This document shows positions 41,078 through 48,242 of a stretch of DNA of 48,242 bases, piece after piece (the first letter of the stretch is position 1; each line of letters begins with the position of its first letter). A model generated the notes under the pieces. The model was not told the origin of the DNA, did not search any database, and saw only the letters and a program-made list of their open reading frames with translations. Both the position numbers and the translations under genes were made by a program. This DNA comes from Cypionkella sp. Its GTDB lineage: Bacteria > Pseudomonadota > Alphaproteobacteria > Rhodobacterales > Rhodobacteraceae. The stretch covers positions 1-48,242 of the forward strand of contig NZ_JAQGKQ010000077.1 of NCBI RefSeq assembly GCF_028290025.1, given 5' to 3'.

Positions 41078-43573
41078 TCAGCCGTCCACCCTTATCCGCG
41101 CATTGCTCGGATCAAACGGTGAATCCTCAACCACCACCGCATCCCAGAGCTCAAGGTTCATCCGAACCTTCAGCTTAGTGCCGACTTCCGCGAGATCAGG
41201 CCGCACATAACCCATCCCGATCTGCTTGCCAAAAGCCACCGAATAGCCGCCCGAAGTCAACCGCCCGATCTTCACGCCATCTAGCAACAGCGCCTCTTTA
41301 CCCCAAGGATCGGTATCGCTCGGCCCATCAATCAGCAACGTGCAGCATTTGGAGCGGATACCCACATCCAGCATCGCCTGCTTGCCTTGGAAATCCTTCT
41401 TCAGATCAACAAACCGATCCAAAGCCGCCTCTAATGGCGTCGCATCCCGGCCCAGTTCATTGCCGAACGCCCGGTAAGATTTCTCCTGACGCAACCAGTT
41501 CTGCGCCCGAGCCCCCACCAGTTTCATGCCATGCTTCGCCCCAGCAGCAATCAACTGATCCCACAAATAGCGCTGCATCTCGATCGGATGGTGCAATTCC
41601 CAGCCCAATTCGCCAGTATACGCTACCCGGATCGCATTGACCGGACACATCCCGAGTTCAATCCGCCGCGCCGACAGCCACGGGAAACGCTTGTTCGACA
41701 GCGCGGTTTCCGGGTTCTCGTCCTTGATCAGCTCCGCCAAAATCTTCCGCGCATTCGGCCCCGCCAGCGCGAACACCCCCCATTGCGTCGTCACATCGTG
41801 GATTTCGATATAGCCAAACTCCGGCGCCTTATCTTCCGCACATTTGCGCAAGAAATCCGCGTCATACGCCGTCCAAGCGCCCGCCGAGACGAGGTAATAA
41901 TCATCCTCACCGTTCCGCACGATGGTATATTCCGTCCGCGTCGTCCCCGAAGGCGTCAGCGCGTAGGTCAGGTTGATCCGCCCCACTTTCGGCAAAGCGT
42001 TGCAGGTGAACCAATCGAGGAAAGCCGTCGCCCCAGGTCCTTTCACCACATGCTTGGTGAACGCCGTCGCATCAATAAGACCCGCCGTTTCGCGAATAGC
42101 CTTTGCTTCCTCGACCGCATATTGCCACCAAGCCCCGCGCCGAAAGCTGCGCGATTTGTGGTCAAAATCCTCTGGAGCATCCAGCGGACCATAATAAATC
42201 GGCCGCTCCCAACCGTTCACCTGCCCAAACTGCGCGCCCAAAGCCTTCTGGCGATCATAGACCGGAGCAGTCCGCAACGGACGGCACGCCTCACGCTCTT
42301 CATCCGGGTGGTGCAGCACGAAGACGTGGTCATAGCATTCCTCGTTCTTCCGCGCCGCATATTCCGTCGTGATCCACGACCCATACCGCCGCGGATCGAG
42401 CGAAGCCATGTCGATCTCGGCCTCACCATTCACCATCAACTGCGCGAGGTAATAGCCCGTGCCGCCCGCCGCCGTGATGCCAAAGCTAAACCCTTCCGCG
42501 ATCCACATATTCCGCAGTCCCGGCACCGGACCGACCAGCGGGTTGCCGTCGGGAGTATAGCAGATCGGGCCGTTGAAATCGTCCTTCAACCCAACCACTT
42601 CCGAGGACGGCAAGCGGTGGATCATCGCCATATATTCCGCCTCGATCCGCTCCAAATCCAGCGGGAACAAATCGGCGCGGAAGCTATCCGGCACCGAATA
42701 TTCAAACCGCGCCGGCGCACCCTTTTCATACGGCCCGAGAATCCAGCCGCCACGTTCTTCGCGCACATACCACTTCGCATCGGCATCGCGCAGAACCGGG
42801 TGCTCGGGGTTCGTCTTGCGGTATTCGACCAACATCGGATCAGGCTCGGTCACGATGAACTGATGTTCCACCGGAATAGCCGGGATCTTCACGCCCAACA
42901 GCCGCGCCGTGCGCTGCGCATGGTTGCCGGTCGCCGTCACCACATGCTCGGCCCTAATCTCAAACTTGTCGTCCGAGGCGATCAGATTGCCACCCTGCTC
43001 AACCATCCGGGTGCAGGATACGATCCACTCGCTGCCGGTCCACTTATACCCGTCAACCTGCACCTTACGCTCAATCGTCACGCCATGCTGACGCGCACCT
43101 TTGGCCATCGCTTGTGTCACATCCGCCGGGTTAATATAGCCATCTTGCCGGTGATACAGCGCCCCAACCAGATCGTCGGTGCGCAGCAACGGCCAACGCT
43201 CTTTCATCTGCGCCGGGGTCATAAATTCATGGTAAACCCCCGCCGTCTCGGCAACGGAGGAATAGAGCTTATACTCATCCATCCGCTCCTCATTCTGCGC
43301 CATCCGCAAGTTGCCAACCACGGCGAAGCCAGCGTTCAGCCCGGTTTCAGCCTCCAGCGATTTATAAAAATCTACCGAATATTTATGAATATGCGTCGTC
43401 GCATAGCCCATGTTGAACAAAGGCAGCAGCCCCGCCGCGTGCCAAGTCGAGCCTGACGTCAGCTCGTCGCGCTCCACCAGCATGGTATCCCATCCGGCCT
43501 TCGCCAGATGATAGGCAATGCCATTGCCGACCGCACCACCGCCAACAACCAGCGCCTTGACATGAGTCTTCAT
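41078..43573 (-). CDS. Dimethylglycine/sarcosine-dehydrogenase-like flavoenzyme
   Basis: Two-part enzyme of 831 residues. The N-terminal FAD oxidase domain (about 1-400) opens 'KALVVGGGAVGNGIAYHLAK', with 'TSGSTWHAAGLLPLFN' (the flavin-linked His region). The C-terminal half is a GcvT-like tetrahydrofolate-binding domain ('VFALAGPNARKILAEL', 'AYTGELGWELHHPIEM', 'GARAQNWLRQEKSYRAFGNE'). This layout is that of DMGDH/SarDH, which demethylate N-methylglycines and pass the methyl as formaldehyde to folate. ATG 43573 with GGAGAG upstream was chosen over a 93-residue longer reading. Substrate (dimethylglycine, sarcosine or a related amine) cannot be fixed. It stands alone. Confidence 0.92.
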   Translation of the reverse strand: MKTHVKALVVGGGAVGNGIAYHLAKAGWDTMLVERDELTSGSTWHAAGLLPLFNMGYATTHIHKYSVDFYKSLEAETGLNAGFAVVGNLRMAQNEERMDEYKLYSSVAETAGVYHEFMTPAQMKERWPLLRTDDLVGALYHRQDGYINPADVTQAMAKGARQHGVTIERKVQVDGYKWTGSEWIVSCTRMVEQGGNLIASDDKFEIRAEHVVTATGNHAQRTARLLGVKIPAIPVEHQFIVTEPDPMLVEYRKTNPEHPVLRDADAKWYVREERGGWILGPYEKGAPARFEYSVPDSFRADLFPLDLERIEAEYMAMIHRLPSSEVVGLKDDFNGPICYTPDGNPLVGPVPGLRNMWIAEGFSFGITAAGGTGYYLAQLMVNGEAEIDMASLDPRRYGSWITTEYAARKNEECYDHVFVLHHPDEEREACRPLRTAPVYDRQKALGAQFGQVNGWERPIYYGPLDAPEDFDHKSRSFRRGAWWQYAVEEAKAIRETAGLIDATAFTKHVVKGPGATAFLDWFTCNALPKVGRINLTYALTPSGTTRTEYTIVRNGEDDYYLVSAGAWTAYDADFLRKCAEDKAPEFGYIEIHDVTTQWGVFALAGPNARKILAELIKDENPETALSNKRFPWLSARRIELGMCPVNAIRVAYTGELGWELHHPIEMQRYLWDQLIAAGAKHGMKLVGARAQNWLRQEKSYRAFGNELGRDATPLEAALDRFVDLKKDFQGKQAMLDVGIRSKCCTLLIDGPSDTDPWGKEALLLDGVKIGRLTSGGYSVAFGKQIGMGYVRPDLAEVGTKLKVRMNLELWDAVVVEDSPFDPSNARIRVDG

Positions 43574-43731
43574 AAAGTCTCTCCGAATGGGATTTGCACC
43601 CATATGTGCCGCAAGCCGCCCCATACGAGCAAGGGCAGCCGACGTATCCCGGATAAAAACGACATGAGTGGCAGAAAGCGGCATCGCTTGCGCCCAACGG
43701 CGACGATTTTCGCTGGAAATTGTGGCCCCGC

Positions 43732-44541
43732 TTAGCCCCGCCGCATCCGCCCAAACACCGCCGCCAGCGCAAAAATCACCGTCGCAGCCGAGACAATCGA
43801 CGGCCCCGCAGGCGTGTCTTGCCACAGCGACAGCCGCAGCCCGACCAAACACGCCAGCGCGCCAAAGCCCGTCGCATAAGCCGCCATCGACTCAGGATTG
43901 CGCGCCAACCCCCGCGCGGCCGCCGCTGGAATAATGAGCATCGCCGCAATCAACAAAGCACCGACGATCTTCAGCGCCACCGCCACCACAAGCGCGAGGG
44001 CCAGCGTCAACACCAGCCGCTCCCGATCCGGGTTCAGCCCCGAAGCATGGGCCAAATCCTCATTCAGCGTCGCCGTCAGCAACGCTTGCCAACGCCAAAC
44101 CAGCAGCGCCACCACCAGTAGCGACCCCGCCCAGATAAACCCCAGATCGGCCTTAGACACCGCCAAAATATCGCCGAACAGATAAGTCGATAAATCCGCC
44201 CGCACCCCCGGCACATAGGAAATCGCCACCAATCCAAACGCGAGCGCAGAATGTGCCAGCACACCGAGCGTGGTATCCACTGCCCAACCCCGCGCCGCCA
44301 AAGTCGAAACCGTCCCCGCCATCGCCATCGCCACAATTAGCGTACCAACGCCAATCGGCAGCTGCAAAGCCAGCGCCAAAGCCACGCCGAGAATTGCCGC
44401 ATGGCTGGTTGCGTCACCAAAATAAGCCATCCGCCGCCACACCACGAACGACCCCAGCGGCCCGGTCGCCAGCGCCAATCCCACGCCCGCCAAAGCCGCC
44501 CGCACCAGAAAATCGTCGAGTCCCAGCAGGTTATCAAGCAT
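43732..44541 (-). CDS. znuB: ZnuB, zinc ABC transporter permease
   Basis: Inner-membrane permease of 269 residues (ABC-3 family) with about eight hydrophobic segments. It contains 'GPLGSFVVWRRMAYFGDATS', 'HAAILGVALALALQLP' and 'LLIAAMLIIPAAAARGLA', typical of ZnuB. The start ATG 44541 overlaps the end of znuC by eight bases. It moves zinc delivered by ZnuA. Last gene of zur-znuC-znuB. Confidence 0.94.
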   Translation of the reverse strand: MLDNLLGLDDFLVRAALAGVGLALATGPLGSFVVWRRMAYFGDATSHAAILGVALALALQLPIGVGTLIVAMAMAGTVSTLAARGWAVDTTLGVLAHSALAFGLVAISYVPGVRADLSTYLFGDILAVSKADLGFIWAGSLLVVALLVWRWQALLTATLNEDLAHASGLNPDRERLVLTLALALVVAVALKIVGALLIAAMLIIPAAAARGLARNPESMAAYATGFGALACLVGLRLSLWQDTPAGPSIVSAATVIFALAAVFGRMRRG

Positions 44542-45307
44542 GATTATGTCCGTGATGCGGGTCCGTTGGCGCGCGACCGTGGGCATCGACCAAGTCCGGC
44601 TCGTGGCTGTGGTCGTGTTGGTGCTGATACAAAGCCAGCGCCCCCTGCGAGCCCAGCCCAAACAAAGCCCGATATTCCGGCGCATTCGACACCACGACAG
44701 GCGAGCCCTGACAGCAAATATGCCCGTTCAAGCAAATCACCCGATCCGACGCCGCCATCACCACATGCAGATCGTGCGAAACCATCAAAATTGCCGCGCC
44801 GGTTTCCCGCCGCACTTCCTCGATCAGCCGATAAAACCCCGCCTCACCGGGCTGATCCAAGCCTTGCGTCGGCTCGTCCAAAATCAGCAGTTGCGGAGCC
44901 GACAACAACGCCCGCGCCAACAGCACCCGCTGAAACTGCCCGCCCGAAAGCCCCGCCATCTGCCGCGACTCTAACCCCGGCAAACCCACCCGCGCCAACG
45001 CATCCGTCGCCTCGGCATCGCCTACCCGCACCGGCAGCGACAAAAACCGCCGCACCGTCATCGGCATCGAACGATCAATGCTCAGCTTCTGCGGCACATA
45101 GCCCAGCCGCAACCCCGGCATGCGGGTTATATTCCCCGAGGCGAGCGGCAAAATCCCCAACAACGCCCGCAAAAGCGTCGATTTCCCAGAGCCATTCGGC
45201 CCAAGTATCGTCACGATCTCGCCCGGCTCTATCGCCAAAGACACGTCCGACAGCACCGCCTCATTGCCGAACCGCACCGTGATTCCATGCGCCGAAAGCA
45301 AACTCAT
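44534..45307 (-). CDS. znuC: ZnuC, zinc ABC transporter ATPase, His-rich tail
   Basis: ATPase of 257 residues. Walker A 'ILGPNGSGKSTLLRALLG', signature 'LSGGQFQRVLLARAL', Walker B 'LLILDEPTQGLD' and 'LMVSHDLHVVM'. The last 30 residues are rich in His and Asp ('HQHDHSHEPDL', 'DPHHGHNHA', nine His), a cytoplasmic zinc-binding tail. The start overlaps the zur stop by four bases. Confidence 0.94.
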   Translation of the reverse strand: MSLLSAHGITVRFGNEAVLSDVSLAIEPGEIVTILGPNGSGKSTLLRALLGILPLASGNITRMPGLRLGYVPQKLSIDRSMPMTVRRFLSLPVRVGDAEATDALARVGLPGLESRQMAGLSGGQFQRVLLARALLSAPQLLILDEPTQGLDQPGEAGFYRLIEEVRRETGAAILMVSHDLHVVMAASDRVICLNGHICCQGSPVVVSNAPEYRALFGLGSQGALALYQHQHDHSHEPDLVDAHGRAPTDPHHGHNHA

Positions 45308-45819
45308 GCCGCCACCTGACAGCTCGGGCAAAGCCCCAAAGCCTCAATGGTGCTCCGCTCAATCACAAACCCACTCTGCTCCGCAGCCTCTCCCAAAGCC
45401 GCCGTAACAGGCGCTGCCGGAGCCTCCGCCACCACATTGCACCCCCGGCAAATCAGGAAAACAGGCTGATGCGCCTCACCCGGATGCATACAAGCCGCAA
45501 AGGCATTCAGCCGCCGAATACGATGCGCAAGCCCTTGTTCCTCAAGGAAATCCAATGCCCGATAGGCGACAGGCGGCTGGTTGGCAAACCCGTCCGCCAC
45601 AAGTCTTGTCAGCACATCATATGCTCCCAAAGCCCGATGCTCCTCCAGCAGAATCTCCAGCACACGGCGGCGCACCGGAGTCATCCGCAGCCCCTTCTCC
45701 GCCACCATAACCTCGGCCCGCGCCAAAGCATCCGTGCTGCAATGCGCGTGGTCATGCGCGGCGAAAGCCAGATCAGGCACCTCGCACCCGGGGCAAGCCT
45801 CAGAATGATGATGCGCCAT
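45304..45819 (-). CDS. zur: Zur, zinc-responsive Fur-family repressor
   Basis: Fur-family regulator of 171 residues. A His/Cys-rich N-terminus ('HHHSEACPGCEV', 'AHDHAHC') precedes the winged helix ('GLRMTPVRRRVLEILLEEH', 'ANQPPVAYRALDFLEEQGLA'), then a dimerisation domain with zinc ligands and CxxC pairs ('ICRGCNVV', 'LCPSCQ'). First gene of zur-znuCB, divergent from znuA across a perfect Zur box, so it should control itself and both halves of the transporter. Confidence 0.95.
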   Translation of the reverse strand: MAHHHSEACPGCEVPDLAFAAHDHAHCSTDALARAEVMVAEKGLRMTPVRRRVLEILLEEHRALGAYDVLTRLVADGFANQPPVAYRALDFLEEQGLAHRIRRLNAFAACMHPGEAHQPVFLICRGCNVVAEAPAAPVTAALGEAAEQSGFVIERSTIEALGLCPSCQVAA

Positions 45820-45835
45820 GCGGCCCCCTTGACAC

Positions 45836-45848
45836 GTTATAATATAAC
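45836..45848. promoter_or_regulatory. Zur box
   Basis: GTTATA-A-TATAAC, a perfect 13-bp palindrome within ACGTTATAATATAACATT, in the 66-bp gap between zur and znuA. It fits the alphaproteobacterial Zur-box form and can overlap the -10 regions of both promoters. A weaker variant, GTTATATCATATCAC, lies at 45892-45906 inside the znuA start. Confidence 0.85.
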
Positions 45849-45885
45849 ATTCATACCGCCCCTCATCGCCAAATGAAAGACCGTA

Positions 45886-46812
45886 ATGATGCGTTATATC
45901 ATATCACTCGCCCTTTCCAGCCTGCCGACGCTTGCCCTCGCCGAAGTCCCCAACGTGGTCACCGATATCCCCCCCGTCCACGCCCTTGTATCGCAAGTGA
46001 TGGGGGACCTCGGCACGCCGGCATTGCTGCTGGAAAAAGGCGCTGATGAGCATGATTTCCAACTCCGCCCCAGCCAGATGCAAAGCATCGCCGACGCCGA
46101 TACGGTGATCTGGATCGGCCCCGAACTCACCCCATGGTTGAGCCGCGCGATGACCGATAGTGAGGCCGTGTCGCTGCCGCTGCTGTATGCCAAAGCCACC
46201 CAAACCCAAGCCTATCCCGACGGTCAAGGCGAGGAAGAACCTCACGACGACGCCGATCACGCCAATTCAACCGAACACACCCACGCCCACGACGGCACCG
46301 ATCCCCACGCTTGGATGAACCCCGCTAACGCCGCTATCTGGGTCGATCTGATCGCCGCCGATCTCGCCACCCTAGACCCCGACCACGCCACCACCTACAC
46401 CGCCAACGCCGCCGCCGCCAAAGCCCGCATCACCACGATGGATGCCGAAATCACCGCTCAACTAACCGATATCAAACACAAACCCTTCGTCACCTTCCAC
46501 GCCGCCTACGGCTATTTCGCCAGCCATTACGGCCTGCAACACCACGGATCGCTCGCCCTAGGCGATGCCACCACCCCCGGCGCTGCCAAACTCACCGAAC
46601 TGCAAGGTCAACTCAAATCCGGCCAATACGCCTGCGCCTTCCCCGAGGTGCAACACGACCCCGCCATGCTCACCCAACTTATGCAAGGCACCGCCACCAA
46701 ACTCGGAGCACCCCTCGACCCGGTCGGCTCCAGCCTCGCCTTCGGCCCCGACGCCTACGACACCCTGATGCGCAGCATCGCCAATGCACTGACCGCTTGC
46801 CTCAACGGCTAA
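45886..46812 (+). CDS. znuA: ZnuA, periplasmic zinc-binding protein
   Basis: Metal-binding protein of 308 residues with signal peptide 'MMRYIISLALSSLPTLALAE'. Zinc-site histidines are visible in 'KGADEHDFQLRPSQ', 'DPHAWMNPANAAIW' and 'FVTFHAAYGYFASHYGLQ', and a His/Asp-rich loop ('HDDADHANSTEHTHAHDG') lies near 120-140, as in ZnuA of the ABC-9 family. Either of two adjacent ATGs (45886 or 45889) may start it. It delivers zinc to ZnuBC. Expression should be repressed by Zur at the box 38 bp upstream. Confidence 0.95.
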   Translation: MMRYIISLALSSLPTLALAEVPNVVTDIPPVHALVSQVMGDLGTPALLLEKGADEHDFQLRPSQMQSIADADTVIWIGPELTPWLSRAMTDSEAVSLPLLYAKATQTQAYPDGQGEEEPHDDADHANSTEHTHAHDGTDPHAWMNPANAAIWVDLIAADLATLDPDHATTYTANAAAAKARITTMDAEITAQLTDIKHKPFVTFHAAYGYFASHYGLQHHGSLALGDATTPGAAKLTELQGQLKSGQYACAFPEVQHDPAMLTQLMQGTATKLGAPLDPVGSSLAFGPDAYDTLMRSIANALTACLNG

Positions 46813-47092
46813 ACGCGCCGAGCCTTGACATAACTGCCGGGATACCACCGACATGTTCGATTTTCGCTACCATAAACGAGCCAAACCCCACGCACCCGGC
46901 TTTGAGGATTTGCTTCTGTCTAGGCCAACCCCAACAACCCCTGCGCGATGTCTTCCTATAAGGCCGCTCCAGTGGCGCTTCGCCGCGCCTAGGCCGCTAA
47001 CGCTGAAACGATTGAAACAAAAGGTGCAGCCGTCGCCCCTTTCGCTTGGCCATACCACCGCCTAATCCTGTCAGCGCTAACGGGAGAGACAG

Positions 47093-48242
47093 ATGCAACA
47101 GGCAAAGGCCGGACGCTGGGCCGTGGCGGCGATGTTCGCCACCAACGGTTTTATCATGGGCGCATGGGCACCCCAAATTCCGCTCCTGTTGACCCGTCAC
47201 GGCATCAGCAACACCACCTTGGGGTTGTTGATCTTGGCGCTTGGCCTCGGAGCGGTCGGCGCAATGCTGTTTGCAGGCCGTCTGATCCAAACCCACGGTT
47301 CGCGCAGCATCGCCCGTGCCTTCGGCTTGGCCTGCGTTCCCACCTTGCCGCTGGTCGTGTTCGCGCCAAATCTCTGGCTGCTCGCCCCGGCGATGGCCCT
47401 GATGGGCGCAGTAATAGGCTGCATGGATGTAGCGATAAACGCCAACGCGATTGAGGTAGAGCGCCGTATGGGGCGCGCCATCATGTCCTCAAGCCACGGA
47501 TTCTGGAGCCTTGGCGGCTTCACCGGCGGCCTCGCCGGCAGCTATGTCATCGCCTATTGGGGCGCTGAAACCCAAGCGATGATCGTCGCCGCAATCGCAC
47601 TTGTGACCGTGCTGCTCGCCAGCCCTAATCTGCTCGCAGATGCCGTTCACGCAAGCGAAAGTAAGCCCGAACGACACGCCCTATTGCCCCGTGACGCCGG
47701 CCTATGGATCTTGGGCTTCATGGCGCTATTCTGCATGGTGCCGGAAGGCGCCGTGCTCGACTGGGCCGCAATTTATCTTGGGCGCGAGCTTGGCGCCGAC
47801 CTGTTTCGCTCAGGACTCGGTTTCGCGGGATTTGCAGGTGCGATGGCGCTGATGCGCTTTGCAGGAGATCGCTTGCGCAACCGCTTTGGCGCCGTAAAAA
47901 CTCTGCAAATTTCGGGGCTTATCTCTGCCGCTGGCCTGCTGGGCGGCGCGTTTGCCCCCAATGACATTACGGCCATCGCAAGCTTTACCTTCGCGGGTTT
48001 GGGTGTCGCCAATATGGTGCCGATCCTATTCTCGGCCGCAGGTAACCATCCCGGCATGGCTGCGGGTGCTGCAATTTCGACCGTCACAATGGTCGGCTAT
48101 GCAGGCATCCTGGTCGCCCCCTCCAGCATCGGTTTCATCGCCGATCACATCGGCTTCCGCGCCACCTACGCAGCCTTAGCCGGAGTGCTGCTGGTGGTCA
48201 CCGCTCTCGCCCCGCGCGTCAAAGCCGCCGATAACTTGACGC
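47093..48242 (+). CDS. MFS transporter, 3' end cut by the window
   Basis: Open from ATG 47093 to the last base (383 codons) without a stop. GGGAGAG lies six bases before the start. The protein is hydrophobic throughout and opens 'RWAVAAMFATNGFIMGAWAP', like the YbjJ subgroup of major facilitator permeases, with 'GCMDVAINANAIEVERRMGR' and 'MSSSHGFWSLGGFTGGLAGS' in its middle loops. Its substrate is unknown; YbjJ relatives are thought to move sugars or drugs. The 280-bp gap upstream has only a short open frame (46853-47065) that does not look coding. Confidence 0.88.
   Translation, partial: MQQAKAGRWAVAAMFATNGFIMGAWAPQIPLLLTRHGISNTTLGLLILALGLGAVGAMLFAGRLIQTHGSRSIARAFGLACVPTLPLVVFAPNLWLLAPAMALMGAVIGCMDVAINANAIEVERRMGRAIMSSSHGFWSLGGFTGGLAGSYVIAYWGAETQAMIVAAIALVTVLLASPNLLADAVHASESKPERHALLPRDAGLWILGFMALFCMVPEGAVLDWAAIYLGRELGADLFRSGLGFAGFAGAMALMRFAGDRLRNRFGAVKTLQISGLISAAGLLGGAFAPNDITAIASFTFAGLGVANMVPILFSAAGNHPGMAAGAAISTVTMVGYAGILVAPSSIGFIADHIGFRATYAALAGVLLVVTALAPRVKAADNLT

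Noticed and set aside
41531..43456. Plus-strand open frame of 641 codons opposite the DMGDH-like gene
   Set aside because: Rich in Arg, Pro and His, with no family resemblance; it is the antisense shadow of a clearly recognised flavoenzyme.
46853..47065. Small 70-codon open frame between znuA and the MFS gene
   Set aside because: Pro/Arg-rich, no ribosome site, no motif.

Overview
The window looks like chromosome of an alphaproteobacterium of the Rhodobacterales (Roseobacter/Rhodobacter type). The grounds are the high G+C codon use, dense ATGA/TGATG start-stop overlaps, a C-P lyase set ordered phnF/phnGHIJKLN with a DUF1045 gene, a ParE of the rhodobacterial type, a zur-znuCB/znuA locus with a GTTATAnTATAAC box, and a DMGDH-like flavoenzyme with a GcvT tail. 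I see no rRNA, tRNA, CRISPR array, integrase or insertion sequence. Most of the window is ordinary transport and scavenging metabolism, with accessory material concentrated between about 28 and 41 kb.

Layout. 1-1.5 kb: the end of a sugar-type ABC transporter (two RbsC-like permeases, the first cut by the window edge). 1.5-3.2 kb: an ArsR repressor divergent from an MFS exporter, with two near-identical operators between them. 3.2-6.6 kb: a GcvA-like LysR regulator divergent from a gamma-butyrobetaine-hydroxylase-like dioxygenase, then a PQQ-type aldose dehydrogenase. 6.8-14.5 kb: phosphonate degradation (phnF; phnGHIJKLN; a 2H-phosphoesterase-like DUF1045 gene; phnM). 14.5-27 kb: sulfur acquisition (metQNI, cysE, a frameshifted small gene, a GMC alcohol dehydrogenase, ssuACB, an FAD/NAD(P)-binding protein, ssuD, ssuE). 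27-34 kb: mixed single genes (Gfo/Idh oxidoreductase, a LuxR regulator fused to a degenerate alpha/beta hydrolase, GST, methionine aminopeptidase, an NAD-dependent epimerase). 33.4-37.4 kb: parE with phd-doc just upstream and an AT-rich DUF2971 gene plus brnTA just downstream. 37.6-43.6 kb: a DadA-type oxidase, a GH25 lipoprotein, a RibD-domain reductase between two copies of an intergenic repeat, and the DMGDH-like enzyme. 43.7-46.8 kb: zinc uptake under Zur. 47.1 kb to the end: an MFS transporter cut by the window edge.

How the parts work together. The phn genes would release phosphate from alkylphosphonates through the ribose-triphosphate intermediates. No phnP is present, and the DUF1045 protein is a candidate for the cyclic-phosphate step. 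The sulfur block brings in methionine and sulfonates, strips sulfite from sulfonates with SsuD/SsuE, and supplies O-acetylserine through CysE. The upstream regions of metQ, ssuA and ssuE share a 19-bp motif, which suggests one sulfur-starvation regulator. The Zur box between zur and znuA would switch both arms of the zinc system.

The observations most worth following are that shared sulfur motif, the LuxR/pseudo-hydrolase fusion lacking nucleophile and histidine, the DUF1045 protein as a PhnP substitute, the toxin-antitoxin and DUF2971 genes packed around parE, and several families of intergenic repeats.
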